From Mesobacillus subterraneus (GTDB lineage Bacteria; Bacillota; Bacilli; Bacillales; Cytobacillaceae), in assembly GCF_020524355.2 (NCBI RefSeq), contig NZ_CP129019.1, forward strand, positions 4,710,001 to 4,774,000: DNA of 64,000 nt, in the 5' to 3' direction. Below, piece by piece: positions 33,642 to 46,102 of this stretch (position 1 is the first letter of the stretch; each line of letters opens with the position of its first letter). The notes beneath the pieces are model-generated. The model was not told the origin of the DNA and did no database searches. It worked only from the letters and a program-made list of their open reading frames with translations. A program made the translations under genes and the position numbers.

Positions 33642-34004
33642 TCATTTTTCCCCTTGATATAGGATTTCAATTCTTCCAATAGTTTAACTTGCTGCTTCTC
33701 TTCTATATGAAAATGGATTCCGTAAAAATAGTCATCTAAACGCTTATTCTTCCAGACGATTTCGCCTGGAACGATGAATTGCGTCTCGTTGATGGTGAAT
33801 CGGACGGAGATTTTTACAGGCGGCCGTGAATCAGGGATGTTTAATGGTGTGGATAGCTTAAGGCCGTTGAGGCTGATATTGATTAAGGAAGATTTCCCTT
33901 CCCCAGTTGTAACGGGCTTCCCATCTAGTTCTTGGATTGTAAAAAAAAGAGGGAAGAGGAGTACCGAATGAAAAGCGAAAACTTTCGTTTCGTTTATACC
34001 TCAT
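33626..34004 (-). pseudogene. PilZ-domain protein, frameshifted
   Basis: ATG at 34004 (GAGGTG upstream) starts MRYKRNESFRFSFGTPLPSF, the common beginning of Bacillus PilZ proteins with the RxxxR c-di-GMP motif (RYKRNESFR). After an eight-A run (33941-33948 on the + strand) the frame shifts and goes on as TIQELDGKPVTTGEGKSSLI, NISLNGLKLSTPLN (the D/NxSxxG motif) and PGEIVWKNKRLDDYFYGIHF. The total of 379 bases is 126 codons plus one. A seven-base run would restore the gene. The protein would bind cyclic di-GMP if intact. Confidence 0.75.
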
Positions 34005-34151
34005 GCGCGCACCTCGAGATTAAGATGAAATTCTATTAACATCTTAATCCTAGTAGATATAGAGTTCAATAGAAGTAACAAAATATTCAATTTAAATTTG
34101 AGGCAATTAGGTTCAGCGATAATGAAATAAACAACAAATTATCGCAGGTAG

Positions 34152-34373
34152 CTAACTATTTTTGTGGTCCTTTTGAACGCGAATCATACTAATTCCTAAA
34201 ATTGTAGCAGGGAAAAGGGTCAATATGGAACCGATAAAGAATTCATAGGATGTATGAATAGCTTCTGGGTAGGTGAAGGCTGCGTTTTTTATGATTATTA
34301 CAGAAGCAAATAGTAGTGTAATGATCACCAGAGCTAAAACAGATCCTAAAACATAAGCCCTGGGACTATTCAT
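34152..34373 (-). CDS. Small two-helix membrane protein (73 aa)
   Basis: ATG at 34373 follows GGAGAA; a longer form starting at 34418 lacks a ribosome site. The protein has helix 1 (VLGSVLALVIITLLFASVII), a short loop with AIHTSYEF, helix 2 (FIGSILTLFPATILGISMI) and a basic, charged tail (RVQKDHKNS). No family is recognised. A perfect cre site lies 24 bases upstream of the ATG, so it may be under carbon catabolite control. Confidence 0.55.
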   Translation of the reverse strand: MNSPRAYVLGSVLALVIITLLFASVIIIKNAAFTYPEAIHTSYEFFIGSILTLFPATILGISMIRVQKDHKNS

Positions 34374-34396
34374 GGACGGTTCTTCTCCAAAATTAT

Positions 34397-34410
34397 GAAA
34401 CCGTTTACAA
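34397..34410. promoter_or_regulatory. Perfect cre (CcpA) site
   Basis: TGAAACCGTTTACA fits TGWAANCGNTNWCA at every position. It lies between the small membrane protein gene and the GH16 glucanase gene (250 bases away), so either could be the target. Confidence 0.6.
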
Positions 34411-37100
34411 AAATCCAAACCTAAAGAAACATATCGAAAAAGGATAAAATTAATAGTGGTACTGATAAATAAACCAATAATAAGAAAATAAATTCACCGA
34501 CATCCTTAGATTAAGTAAAACGACTTTCAACTAATTCACTTGATTAGTAGATATTGTTTTAGAACTCTTTTATTTTCTTTGCTTGTGAAAAGGGGGGAAT
34601 AAGGACAGGGCCAAAAGGCACCATACTAGCAAAAGGGTTAATAACGAAGGAGGAAATAGTTTGAATAAGCCAATTATTATTCTATTAACATTCTTATTAG
34701 CATTTCAAAGTTTAGGACTTGCAATTACCCCTACAATCAAACCGCAAGCGGCGACGAATTCAACAAATGAGTCAGATTGGACACTTTTCTGGTCGGATGA
34801 GTTTGATGGTACTGAAATTGATAAAACGAAATGGTCACATGACATCGGAAATTGGATTGTCGATGAAAACGGAGATGGAGTAGCTCAAGGTTGGGGAAAT
34901 AATGAGCTAGAGTATTATACCGACTCTCCTGAAAACTCTTACCTGCAAGATGGCAAGTTAGTAATAGAAGCAAAGAAAGAAGCAACTACTGATGAGTATG
35001 GCTCATATGACTATACTTCTGCTAAGCTCAAAACAAAGGGATTGTTCAGCAAAAAGTACGGGAAGTTTGAAGCCAGAATGAAGCTTCCAAGTGGCCAAGG
35101 ATACTGGCCAGCATTTTGGATGTTACCTGAGAATGATGTGTATGGCGGCTGGGCCGCTTCAGGTGAAATTGACATCATGGAAGCAGCAGGAAAAGACGCA
35201 ACTGAAATTGGCGGTACCATTCATTATGGTGAGGTGTATCCTAACAATGTCTATAAAGGAAAGCCTTATCATTTCCCTCAAGGAGAGTCTTTTACAGATT
35301 TCCATACATATTCAATAGAATGGGAGCCTGGCGAGATTCGCTGGTATGTTGACGGAAATCTCTATCAGACTTCGAATAATTGGTATAGCAAAGATAAAAA
35401 CAATGCAGAAAAGTACTCTTTCCCTGCCCCATTTGATCAAGAATTCTATCTTGTTTTGAATCTTGCAGTTGGCGGCTGGTATGGTGGCGACCCAGATGCG
35501 ACAACTACTTTTCCTGGAAAAATGGAAGTAGACTATGTTCGCGTTTATGAATTAACCGGCAGAGACTATCTGACACCAGTAGAACCCGCGGTTGAAAAAG
35601 TAACTTTACCTGCTGATGCAAAGATGCCGCAAGCAGATGGCAACCTACTTTATGACAATGATTACACCCATGGGTTTACAGATATTTCAACAGAAGCGCA
35701 ATCCCTGGATCCCCTCTATTGGAACTTCCTTCACTTGCCAAGCTTTGGCGGGGATGGGGCTATAACGACTGATACTATTAATGGGGATACATTTGCCAAA
35801 GTGGATGTGAACAACCAAGGAAATGCTCTTTGGTCCCTGCAAAAGATTCAATTACTTTCGATTGCAACTGGCGGAAAGTACAAAGTGAGCTTTGATGCAA
35901 AATCTACTGGCAATCGAAATATGATGGTAAAAGTATCAGGCGGTGCCGATCGAGGCTGGTCAAAATATTCAAGTGAAGAAACCATTGAATTAACTAGCGA
36001 ACTCAAATCCTACGAATTTTCTTTTGACATGATCCAGGATACGGACTTAGCGGCAAGATTAGAATTCAATATGGGCGCCAACGGGACTAATCCAATTTGG
36101 ATTGGGAATGTCAGAGTGGAAGAAATTACAGGAACCCAGCAGGATTATTCTTCTAAAGCACCTCTATTAAATGGCAACCATGTTTATAATGGGACATTCG
36201 ACCAAGGAACAATGGACCGCATGACTTTTTGGAATTTCGTTCAAAATGACGGTTCAGCAACAGGAAATGTTAGTGAAGCAACCAGGGAATTCAAGGCAAC
36301 GATTGCTGATGGAGGAAGCAGCACCAATGCTATCCAGTTAACGCAGCAGGGTATGAATTTACTTGAAGGAAAGAATTACGAATTGACCTTCAAAGCAAGA
36401 GCAGAGGAACCAAGAGATATCCAAGTGGATTTCGTAAGCAAGGATGGAACAGTCGTTTACTCAACAAATACTGTCAACTTATCTCAAGAAACGAACAAGA
36501 AAACGATTGAGTTTACAATGCCTGGCGAAGTGACAGACATCCAGGGCCAGTTAGTATTCAACTTAGGTGGAAATAGTTCGGATGTTTATATTGATGATGT
36601 GAAGCTGCTGAATCTTTCAGGGGAACTGGTAGTGCCAGAGTTAGTCAATGGTGATTTTAGCAATGGACTAGAACCTTGGTCACAATACATCCACTTTGAT
36701 GCACAGGCACAAATAACAGAAGCTAACGGTGAAGCTAAAGTAGCGATTACAAATCCTGGTGGAGAAGAGTGGGGCGTTCTTCTTGAGCAAGGTGGCTTGA
36801 AGTTTGGCTAGGGACAACAATACACGGTCTCTTTTGACGCAAGATCAACAACCGACCGGCCAATCGTTGTCTCCTTGGAAAATTCAGGATACTACAGATA
36901 TCTCGATGAGGATATAGAATTAACGAATGAAATGAAAACCTTTACGTATATCATGGAAATGCCAGCGAATGACACACTAAGCCTGAAGTTCCAAATGGGT
37001 AAATACGGTTCAGGTGCTCATGATATTTTTATTGATAATGTAAAAATTATCACAGCAGGTGCATCACAACCGGAAGAACCTACAACTCCGGAACCTACAC

Positions 37101-38040
37101 CAGAGCTAGACAACGGTACTTTTGAAGCAGGAATGGACGGTTGGGCATCATGGTGGGGTGACCAATGGAGCGGAGTGGCTGAAGGATCAGCTGATGTGGA
37201 AAACGGAGAATTAAAGGTGGACATTACGAAGGTAGGCGGTGCATCATACTCACCACAAATTTTCCAGAAGGGGATTACTTTTGAAAAAGGAAAAACCTAT
37301 AACGTAACCTTTGATGCACGAGCTAATGACGCTCGTAAAGTCAATGTGAACATCGGAAAAGAATTGACAGAAGATCCTTGGTTCATTCCATATGCGCCAA
37401 CGCAAACATTTGATTTAACAAACGAAACTCAAACCTTTACCTATTCATTCGAAGTGACCGAAGAAACCTTCAACGATGGAAAAATAGTTTTTGAGCTAGG
37501 CAACATTCAAGACGGAAATGCTGCCACAACTGTTTTTCTGGATAATGTATCGATCACACCACAACAGCCGGAACATACACCAGAGCTAGACAACGGTACT
37601 TTTGATGCAGGAATAGATGGCTGGGTCTCATGGTGGGGTGACCAATGGAGCGGAGTGGCTGAAGGATCAGCTGATGTGGAAAACGGAGAATTAAAGGTGG
37701 ACATTACGAAGGTAGGCGGTGCATCTTACTCACCACAAATTTTTCAGAAGGGGATTACTTTTGAAAAAGGAAAAACCTATAAGGTTACGTTTAATGCAAG
37801 AGCTAATGACGCTCGTAAAGTCAATGTGAACATCGGAAAAGAACTGACAGAAGACCCTTGGTTCATTCCATATGCACCAACGCAAACATTTGATTTAACA
37901 AAGCAAATGCAAACCTTTACCTATTCATTTGAAATGACCGAAGAAAGCTTCAACGATGGAAAAATAGTCTTTGAGCTAGGTAACATCCAAGACGGAAATG
38001 CTGCCACAACTGCTTTTCTGGATAATGTAGCGATTACAGT
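37101..38040 (+). repeat. Tandem duplication of a 480-bp carbohydrate-binding module
   Basis: The segment starting CAGAGCTAGACAACGGTACT at 37101 recurs at 37581 with very few changes over the whole 480 bases. The near-identity at DNA level points to recent duplication or ongoing gene conversion. Confidence 0.9.
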
Positions 38041-38056
38041 GGATGATTCCGGAAGT

Positions 38057-38318
38057 GACCAGCCTGGAGACAATGAAGGAGACGATCCAACAACCGATCA
38101 GCCTGGAGACAACGATGGTGAAGATCCAACAACTGATCAGCCTGGTGATAATGATGGTGACGACCCAACAACCAATCAGCCTGGAGACAATGATGGCGAA
38201 GACCAAACAACCGACCAGCCTGGAGACAATGATGGAGACGACCCAACAACCGATCAGCCTGGAGACAATGAAGGAGACGACCTGACAACCGACCAGCCTG
38301 GAGACAATGATGGTGAGG
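38057..38318 (+). repeat. 39-bp coding repeats of an acidic linker
   Basis: Six units of 39 bases, plus a partial one, encode DQPGDN(D/E)G(D/E)DPTT. They form the wall-spanning spacer in front of the LPNTA sorting signal. Confidence 0.85.
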
Positions 38319-38521
38319 GCAACCCTTTACCTAATACAGCTTCAAATATATACAATATACTTTTACTAGGCTTACTCTTAATAGCAGCAGGTACAGCATT
38401 CTACTTCTTCAATAAGAAAAAGAAAGAACTAACAGAGTAGTTTAGAAGAAACACGAGACGGTTGCTGAGCCTCATTCTTGAAGCGATATAGCATTCCAAC
38501 TAGTTAAAAGATCGCTGCTAA

Positions 38522-38557
38522 AAGAGCCTTATCCACAAAAGGATAAGGCTCTTATAA
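38522..38557 (+). terminator. Terminator after the GH16 gene
   Basis: AAGAGCCTTATCC (38522-38534) pairs with GGATAAGGCTCTT (38541-38553), followed by ATAATT. Confidence 0.75.
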
Positions 38558-38721
38558 TTATGATAGGACAATCGCTGTGTTGTTTTATGCCCTCTGAAGC
38601 TCATGGTACTCAATTTATTTTAGCACATGATTAAACAGCGCTTCATTGTCGATAGGTCTCTATACGGAATTTTTCGTTACGCATTTGTGCAATTGGAGGC
38701 AAGAATTGATCGTTACTAAGA

Positions 38722-38900
38722 TTAAGGAATATTATAGAAGTTTGCAAAGTTTGCATTGACCTCTAATAATTTTTCTAAACCCCTATTTCTAAAGTTCTTG
38801 ATAGTGTTAGCTGGAAAATCCATTATTACATTTTTACCGAACATTAAACGCTTATAAACATGCTTATTCGCCAACCGCTTGAGTATTGGATGGGGGCTAG
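38722..38900 (-). pseudogene. Fragment of a P-loop kinase-like (AAA_33) protein
   Basis: The minus strand reads HVYKRLMFGKNVIMDFPANT followed by IKNFRNRGLEKLLEVNANF. This resembles the middle part of small predicted kinases that have RLxxGxxVIMDFPANTxxxR. Neither end is present. It stops at a TAA near 38722. Confidence 0.45.
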
Positions 38901-39079
38901 GGCTAAGCTGTGAAATAAAGGAGTATCGAAGGGTACGTCCTATGCTTTTCAAAATGGTAAATACCTACTATATTTTTGGGACAAGAGAACCGTGCTGTGC
39001 ACCTATGTCTTATTACAGCATAGTACAGACAATAAAAAAACACGGTATAGAATCAACGTATTTTTTACGTTTTATTAGG

Positions 39080-39325
39080 AAGCTAGGTGTGTGCCATACA
39101 CAAAAAGTTTCAATATTTCACCAGAGTTGTTTTTGGTGAATGATATATACTTCCCTTTATCAATAGATCTTTCGAATAATACAGCTCCATTAGTGCTGAC
39201 AAATTTTACATTTTCAACCGCCGCGCAGTTAGAGTTATATAACTTTACTGTTCTGCTTTAGCTTGGCTTGTTACTACACTATAGACTAATTCCTTGTCAT
39301 AGTAACTTTCATCTTTAAAAGAGAA
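39080..39325 (-). pseudogene. Unidentified gene fragment
   Basis: On the minus strand KDESYYDKELVYSVVTSQAK is followed, after a frame change near 39235, by KLYNSNCAAVENVKFVSTNG and SIDKGKYISFTKNNSGEILK. The amino-acid pattern looks like a real beta-rich protein in decay, but no family is recognised. The rest of 38554-39410 holds no clear gene. Confidence 0.3.
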
Positions 39326-39417
39326 CCGTCCATACGTCCTGTTTCTTCACAATCTTTTCACTTTACTCCATTGAAGTTTATAAATAAATATTGTAAGATT
39401 GAGAGGAAAATAATTTT

Positions 39418-39474
39418 TGCAAGCGTTTGCATTAAAGGTTCTAAATTTTTTGACCATTTGTGCAAACGATTTCA
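39418..39474 (+). promoter_or_regulatory. Two LacI-family (MalR/CcpA-like) operators before the amylopullulanase
   Basis: TGCAAGCGTTTGCA (39418-39431) is a perfect 14-base palindrome apart from its centre. TGCAAACGATTTCA (39461-39474) is a second, weaker copy. Both have the CG centre of LacI/GalR-family sites and are 43 bases apart, about four helical turns, 73 bases before the start codon. A maltose-type repressor or CcpA is a likely binder. Confidence 0.6.
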
Positions 39475-39546
39475 TTGGTGGAGTACTAGATTGATCCTTA
39501 TCATCTATTACTCTATTAACATATTACATAGGAGGTAGAAAGGTTT

Positions 39547-42500
39547 ATGAGAAAGAACAATAAGCGCAATTTCTCGATCTTCATGACTGCGATCATGCTG
39601 TTGAGCTTATGGCTGCCATTTGTGCCTGCTCCTCAAGCATTTGCAGAAAGTTCATCTGCAACGGAAGATTCTGTTGCAGCGAGTGAACGCAAAGTTCGCT
39701 TTACTTATATTCGTGAGGATCAAAACTTTGGCGAGTGGAATATTTGGACATGGAACACTGGTGTGAATGATGGCAAGGTAGATTTCACAATCAAGGAAGG
39801 TAGCAAAGCGGTAGCAGAAATCCCAATTGGTCCAGATGCCGCTCAAATGGGTTTTGTCCTTCGCAGCAACTATGATTGGGATACTGCCGAAAAAGAATTT
39901 GGAGACCGTTTTATCACACTAAGCAAAAATGACTCCATCACAAAAGCATTCATCACTAGCGGTGTAGAACAAATCCGCATCGTCCCTGATGGATCAGCCC
40001 CTAAAATTGACCAGGGAAATGCGACGTTCTTCTATCGTGACAAAGAGCTTTTTGCTAACGACGCAATGGACACGATTGAAAAAGTAGAATTGAAGTTTAA
40101 CGATGAAACCATTCCAATGACGTATGAGTCCGAGAATGAGAGATTCACAGCTACTTACGAAAGTATTCCTAATGGCACAACTCCTTACACATATGTTGTG
40201 ACCATGAAGGACGGCACTACAACTGAAGTGAAAGACCCATACAATCCGACTTCAGAAATCGTCTTCCAAAAGGGTGAACTGACTGTTTCAGGCACAATCG
40301 CACCAGCTGCGATCGATTACAACCAAAACGCAGTATTATCTCTTGATGTACAAGGTTTGACTGATGAACTTTCCATCAGCTCAATGACAGCTGATATTTC
40401 AGCACTTGGCGGATCCAAGCAGCTTGAAATTGACCCTGCCTTAAAAGAAGTGACAATCGCAGTGGATGACAATATCCCAGCTGGAACAAAAGAAATTCCA
40501 CTAACTGTTGTAGACTCTTTTGGAAACCCTTACAACGGTACTGCTACTGTAGAAGTTAAAACAAGACAAGCTGTCGGCGAAAATGATTTTGACTGGGATG
40601 AGTCAATCATTTACTTCATGCTTACAGACCGTTTCTTTGACGGTGATGAAACAAACAATGATCCATACAACCAGAATTATGATGCGAAAAATGACCGCGG
40701 TACGTATCAGGGCGGTGATTTTAAAGGGATCACAGAGAAATTAGATTACCTTGATGATCTAGGTGTAAACACAATCTGGATCAGCCCTGTTGTAGAAAAC
40801 ATCAAGCATGATGTGCGCTACGACAATGAAGAAGGCCACTCTTACTATGCTTACCACGGCTATTGGGCTAGTAATTTTGGCAAGTTGAACCCTCATTTCG
40901 GTTCAATGGAAGATTTCCATACCCTGATTGACGCTGCACATGAGCGCGGCATCAAAATCATGGTCGATGTGGTCCTGAACCACACAGGTTATGGTTTGAA
41001 GGATATTGATGACCAGGTGACAAACCCTCCTGCCGGCTATCCGACAGATGAAGAAAGAGCTACATTCAGCAGCCTGCTTCGCCAGGGAAATGTAGGAACA
41101 GATGAGGTTCGCGGTGAACTGGCTGGACTTCCAGATTTCAAGACAGAAGACCCGGCAGTTCGCGATGCGATTGTTCAATGGCAGACTGACTGGATCGAAA
41201 AAGCAAAAACAGCAAAAGGCAACACAATCGACTACTTCCGTGTAGACACTGTCAAGCACGTCGAAGATGCAACATGGATGGCGTTCAAGAACGCAATCAC
41301 TGAAAAAATGCCTGGAACATAAGATGATCGGCGAAACTTGGGGAGCTAGTGCCGGAAACGACTCTGGATACCTTGAGTCAGGAATGATGGACTCCCTGCT
41401 TGACTTTGATTTTAAAAATATCGCGAAAAACTTTGCGAACGGAAAGCTTAAACAAGCAAACGATGCGCTGATTTCCCGCAACGGAAAAATCGATAACACA
41501 GCTACACTAGGCCAGTTCCTTGGCAGCCATGATGAAGATGGATTCCTGCATGCTGTCGGCAATGACGAAGGCAAGCTTAAGATTGCCGCTTCCCTGCAGG
41601 CAACGGCAAAAGGCCAACCAGTCATTTATTACGGTGAAGAGCTTGGCCAAACAGGAGCGAATAACTATCCGCAATACGATAACCGTTATGACCTTGCCTG
41701 GAATGAGGTAGAAGGCAATGACATTCTTGACCACTATAAGAAAATCTTGAATTTCCGAGGCGATCACTCTAAGGTTTTCGCTAAAGGTGAACGCACGACA
41801 ATCGGCGGCACAGACGCTGATAAGTTCATGGTTTTTGCTAGAACATACGGTAATGAAGCTGCATATGTCGGCTTGAATGTTGCTGACACAGCAAAAGAAG
41901 TGAAATTGAAAGTTGATGCCGGAGCGGTTGTTACAGACCATTACTCTAGCAAAACTTACACTGCTTCAGAAGTGGGAGAAGTTATTTTACCAATCCCTGC
42001 AAAAGCTGATGGCGGTACGGTTTTACTGTCAGTTGAAAATGGAGCGATTACGGCGGCTGAAGCTGCGGGTACAAAAAATGGCGGCGGAGAGGGAACTGTT
42101 GATCCAATCCCTGATAACCATGTGCGTATCCACTATAAACGCGATGACAACAACTATGAAAACTTCGGTGCATGGCTGTGGAATGATGTAGCATCCCCTT
42201 CAGCTGGATGGCCGACTGGCGCTACAATGTTTGAAAAGAAAGACAGCTATGGCGCTTATATCGATGTAGAACTTATTGAGGGCGCGAAGAACATAGGATT
42301 CCTCGTTATGGACATTACCAAAGGGGATTCGGGTAAAGATGGCGGAGACAAAGGCTTTACAATCACGTCACCTGAGATGAATGAAATTTTTATCAAACAA
42401 GGTGATGACAAGGTTTATAAATATGAACCAGTCAACCTTCCTGAAAATACAGTCCGTGTTCACTATGTACGGGACAATGCTGACTACGAAGATTTTGGGC

Positions 42501-45500
42501 TTTGGAACTGGGGCGATGTAGCAGCACCTTCTGATGGTTGACCGACTGGTGCAGCATCATTCTCGGAAACTGACCGTTATGGTGCTTATGTGGACATCCA
42601 GTTGAAGGAAAATGCGAAAGAAATCGGCATGATCACGCTAAATAAGTCTACTGGAGATAAGGATGGCGAGAACAAGACCTTCAATCTCCTCGACAAGTAC
42701 AACCATGTTTGGGTAAAACAAGGCGATGACAATGTCTACGTTTCTCCATACTGGGAACAGGCGACAGGTCTTGTATCTGCAGAAGTTCTTAATGGAAATA
42801 CCATTCTATTAGGCTTCACGATGACTGACGGCCTTACAGCGGATGCACTAAAAGATGCTCTTGCAATCACGGATGCAGACGGTGCTGAAGTGACAATTGA
42901 AGGCGTCGAAATCACGGGGGCTACCTCTGTAAAAGTTACAGCGGAATTCGCTTTAGACAAGCTTCCATTGTCCGTCACATATGCAGGCAGAACAGTTTCC
43001 GCTGCTTCAGGCTGGAGAATGCTTGATGATATGTATGCTTATGATGGAAATGACCTTGGTGCAACTTACAAGGATGGCGGAGCAACATTAAAGCTATGGG
43101 CTCCAAAGGCAAGCAAGGTTGTCGCAAACTTCTTTGATAAAGATGATGCAGCTGAAAAAATCGGCAGCATTGAATTGGAGAAAGGCGACAAGGGAGTCTG
43201 GTCTGTTGAGGCAACTCCTGGAGACCTTAACGTTACTGATCTTGAGGGTTATTTTTACCAGTATGATGTAACCAATGACGGAGTGACTCGTCAGGTTCTT
43301 GACCCTTATGCAAAATCAATGGCAGCTTTCACGGTTAATACGGAAGGTGAAGCTGGTCCAGACGGCGACACTGTTGGCAAGGCAGCAATCATTGACCTTA
43401 GCGATACAGACCCTGAAGGATTCAGCCACGCGAACATCGATGGCTATGAAAAGCGCGAAGATGCAGTCATCTATGAGGTTCATGTACGTGACTTCACTTC
43501 TGACCCATCGATCGAAGGCGATTTGAACGCAAGATGGGGTTCTTACGAAGCGTTTGCTGACAAGCTTGATTACATTAAGTCTCTTGGCGTGACACATGTC
43601 CAACTGCTTCCTGTCATGGCTTGGTATTATGGCGACGAAACAAAGATGGGCCAAAGAGAGCTTGATTACTCTGCGGGCGGAAACGAGTACAACTGGGGCT
43701 ATGACCCGCACAGCTACTTCTCGCCGGATGGCGCATATTCAGAAGATGCGACTGATCCTGAATTACGCGTAAAAGAATTGAAAGAAATGATCGATGCAAT
43801 CCATGATGCTGGAATGGGTGTTGTCCTTGACGTTGTTTACACTCATATGGCAAAAGCCAGCCAGCTGAATGATATTGTTCCAAATTACTATGCGTTCCAG
43901 GACGCTCAAGGTAATTTCCTTGGCGGCTTCGGAAACAACCTGGCGACAAGCCATACAATGGCTGAAAAGCTGATGGTAGATTCAGTGAAATACTGGTTCG
44001 AAGAGTACAAGATTGACGGTATGCGCTTCGACATGATGGGTGACGCAACCTATCCATCTGTTCAAAACGCATATGACGCAGCAGCGGCTGTAAATCCTGA
44101 TGCATTGTTCATCGGTGAAGGCTGGAGAACATTCGCAGGCCACATCGCTGAGCCAGAGCTAGCGGGCATGGGCGCTGATCAGGATTGGATGAACAAAACA
44201 GATGACGTTGGCGTATTCTCTGACGAAATCCGTAACGAACTGAAATCTGGCTTCGGTTCTGAAGGTGAACCTCGTTTCATCACAGGCGGAGCAAGAGATA
44301 TCAACACAATCTTCAAGAACATCAAAGGTCAGCCAGGCAATACTGCTTGGGACGATCCAGGCGATATGGTCCAGTACATCGCAGCGCATGATAATCTGCC
44401 GCTTCACGATGTCATTGCCCAATCGATCAAAAAGGATCCGTCAGTACCAGAAAATGAGTTGGAAATCCATAAGCGTATTCGCATTGGAAACTCCATTATT
44501 TTAACATCCCAGGGAACAGCATTCCTCCACGCAGGCCAGGAATATGGCAGAACGAAGCAGTGGAAAGGCAAAGGCGTTCCAGAACAGAAGTACCACGAAC
44601 TGAAGGATGAGAAAGGAAAATCATTCGGATACTTCATTCATGACTCGTATGATTCTTCCGATGCGATCAATATGTTCGATTGGGAAAAAGCAACAAACAA
44701 AGAAGAATTCGAAGTGAATACAACAACGCAAGCCTTTACAAAAGGTTTGATTGAGTTAAGGAAGTCAACAAACGCTTTCCGCCTCGGCGAGAGTGATTTG
44801 GTTGACCAAAACGTTACATTGCTTGATATCCCTGAAATCAAGGATACAGACCTTGTCATCGCATACGAAAACGTATCGACTGACAAGACAGGCAACTACT
44901 ATGTATTCGTCAACGCTGACACGAAAGCACGTACATTGACGCTGGGCGATTACAACTTCGCTGGCGGCAAGGTACTTGTAGATAGCGACGAGGCTGGTAT
45001 GAAGCCTGTTTCAAAAAGATCTGGATTCAAATTAACAAACGACACTTTGTCAATCGATCCATTGACTACAGTCGTAATTAAGTTGGATAGAAAAGCAACA
45101 GAGGCACCAGGTGAAAACCCTGGAATTCCAAACACTCCTGGACTACCTGGTCTGCCAGGACTTCCGGGTGGTGAAAAGCCTGATAAAAAATTTGTTGAAG
45201 TAAAGCCTGAAACGAAAAATGGTGTCGCAAAGATTGAAAATACAGTCATGAATAATCTGGAAAAAGATGCATCTCTCATTGTGAACCTTGAAAAACAGGT
45301 ACAATTTGAAGTGGAACTGACAAAAGAACAAATTAAAATGTTAAAAGAAAAAGGCAATACCATCATTATCAAGAACAATGATGCAGAACTGCATATCCCT
45401 GCTTCCGTTCTTCCGGATGAGGATATATCCATCAAGGTGAAGAGGTTGAAAGATATCCAGTCTGCAGTGAGTGCTGTTTATGACTTCACCATTACTGGAA

Positions 45501-45865
45501 ACGGGAAGGTGTATCATCAATTTGACCAGCCGTTGACAGTCAAATTTAAAGTCGATAGCAGAGAAGTCAAAAACCAAAAAGATGTTAAAGTATATTACTA
45601 CAATGAAGTGAAGAAAGAGTGGGAACTGGTTGGCGGAAAGTACAAAGATGGTCATGCTGTTGCAACAACTAACCACCTGAGTACTTACGCAGCTTTGGAA
45701 ATAGTATCTTCAGATGACATCTCAAAGATTTCACAACCAGAAGAAGGCTATGAACTTCCAGACACAGCAACGAACAGTTACAACCTATTCCTTTTAGGAT
45801 TGCTGCTGATTGCTTCCAGCGGTACAGTTTTATTCCTGAAGCGCAGAAAAGGTTCTCACTATTAG
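39547..45865 (+). pseudogene. Cell-wall-anchored amylopullulanase (two GH13 domains), frameshifted and with one TGA
   Basis: The corrected gene has about 2,105 codons. Order: signal peptide; a starch-binding module (KVRFTYIREDQNFGEWNIWT); a GH13 alpha-amylase-type domain with DVVLNHTG, FRVDTVKHV, IGETWGAS and LGSHDEDGF; two PUD modules (VRIHYKRDDNNYENFGAWLW and VRVHYVRDNADYEDFGLWNW); a CBM48 and type I pullulanase domain with YNWGYDP, MRFDMMGD, IGEGW and AAHDNLP. The end has LPDTATNSYNLFLLG, a membrane helix and KRRKGSHY. Two lesions are present: an extra G near 41314 (CCTGGAACAT; EKMPEHKMIGE is restored without it) and TGA at 42539-42541 where the parallel module has TGG. The length of 6,319 bases is a multiple of three plus one. 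Role: surface breakdown of starch, glycogen or pullulan. Confidence 0.9.
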
Positions 45866-45929
45866 CGTAGGAAAGAGGAAAATGGGGAACTTCTTTAAGC
45901 GGAAGTTTACCATAAAAGATGCACGATTG

Positions 45930-45966
45930 AAATAAAGCCGGTTCCTAATGGAACCGGCTTTATTTC
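45930..45966 (+). terminator. Terminator of the amylopullulanase gene
   Basis: AATAAAGCCGGTTCC pairs with GGAACCGGCTTTATT around TAAT, with A- and T-runs on both flanks. Confidence 0.85.
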
Positions 45967-46102
45967 ATCTGTCTTTTAATAGATATTTGGCTAAGTATTT
46001 GCCCATAGATCATTTCCTTTTTGATTTTAAATATAGTAGTTAGTCAGAAAGGACTATAACTTGTTCGAATTTATTGGTGGCCAGTCCACCCGGTGGTAGC
46101 AC

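Larger units (their letters stand above)
34661..38440 (+). pseudogene. Cell-wall-anchored GH16 beta-glucanase with carbohydrate-binding modules, interrupted by TAG
   Basis: A 1,260-codon frame with one in-frame stop (TAG, 36809-36811). From the N-terminus: a signal peptide; a GH16 domain (about residues 45-300) with the catalytic GEIDIMEAAG (E169, D171, E174) and WPAFWMLPEN; then CBM4/9-like modules. The last two modules are nearly identical and spaced exactly 480 bases apart (37101 and 37581). An acidic linker of 13-residue repeats (DQPGDNDGDDPTT) follows, then the sorting signal LPNTA, a membrane helix and KKKKELTE. The stop falls at KFG-stop-GQQYTVSFDARS, inside a module where similar copies read EKGKTY. 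Laminarin or lichenan is the likely substrate. Without read-through the product ends before the anchor. Confidence 0.88.

Noticed and set aside
36809..36811. Programmed read-through or recoding of the TAG in the glucanase
   Set aside because: There is no special context visible, and the aligned module copies have an ordinary glutamate or lysine region. Treated as a nonsense lesion or error.
38879..39139. An 86-codon + strand frame (MSIGWGLGLSCEIKEYRR)
   Set aside because: No ribosome site, odd composition, and it overlaps remnants of genes on the opposite strand.
42539..42541. Selenocysteine at the TGA in the amylopullulanase
   Set aside because: The parallel module has tryptophan (TGG) at this place, so a G-to-A change is the simple explanation. 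No selenocysteine context is seen.
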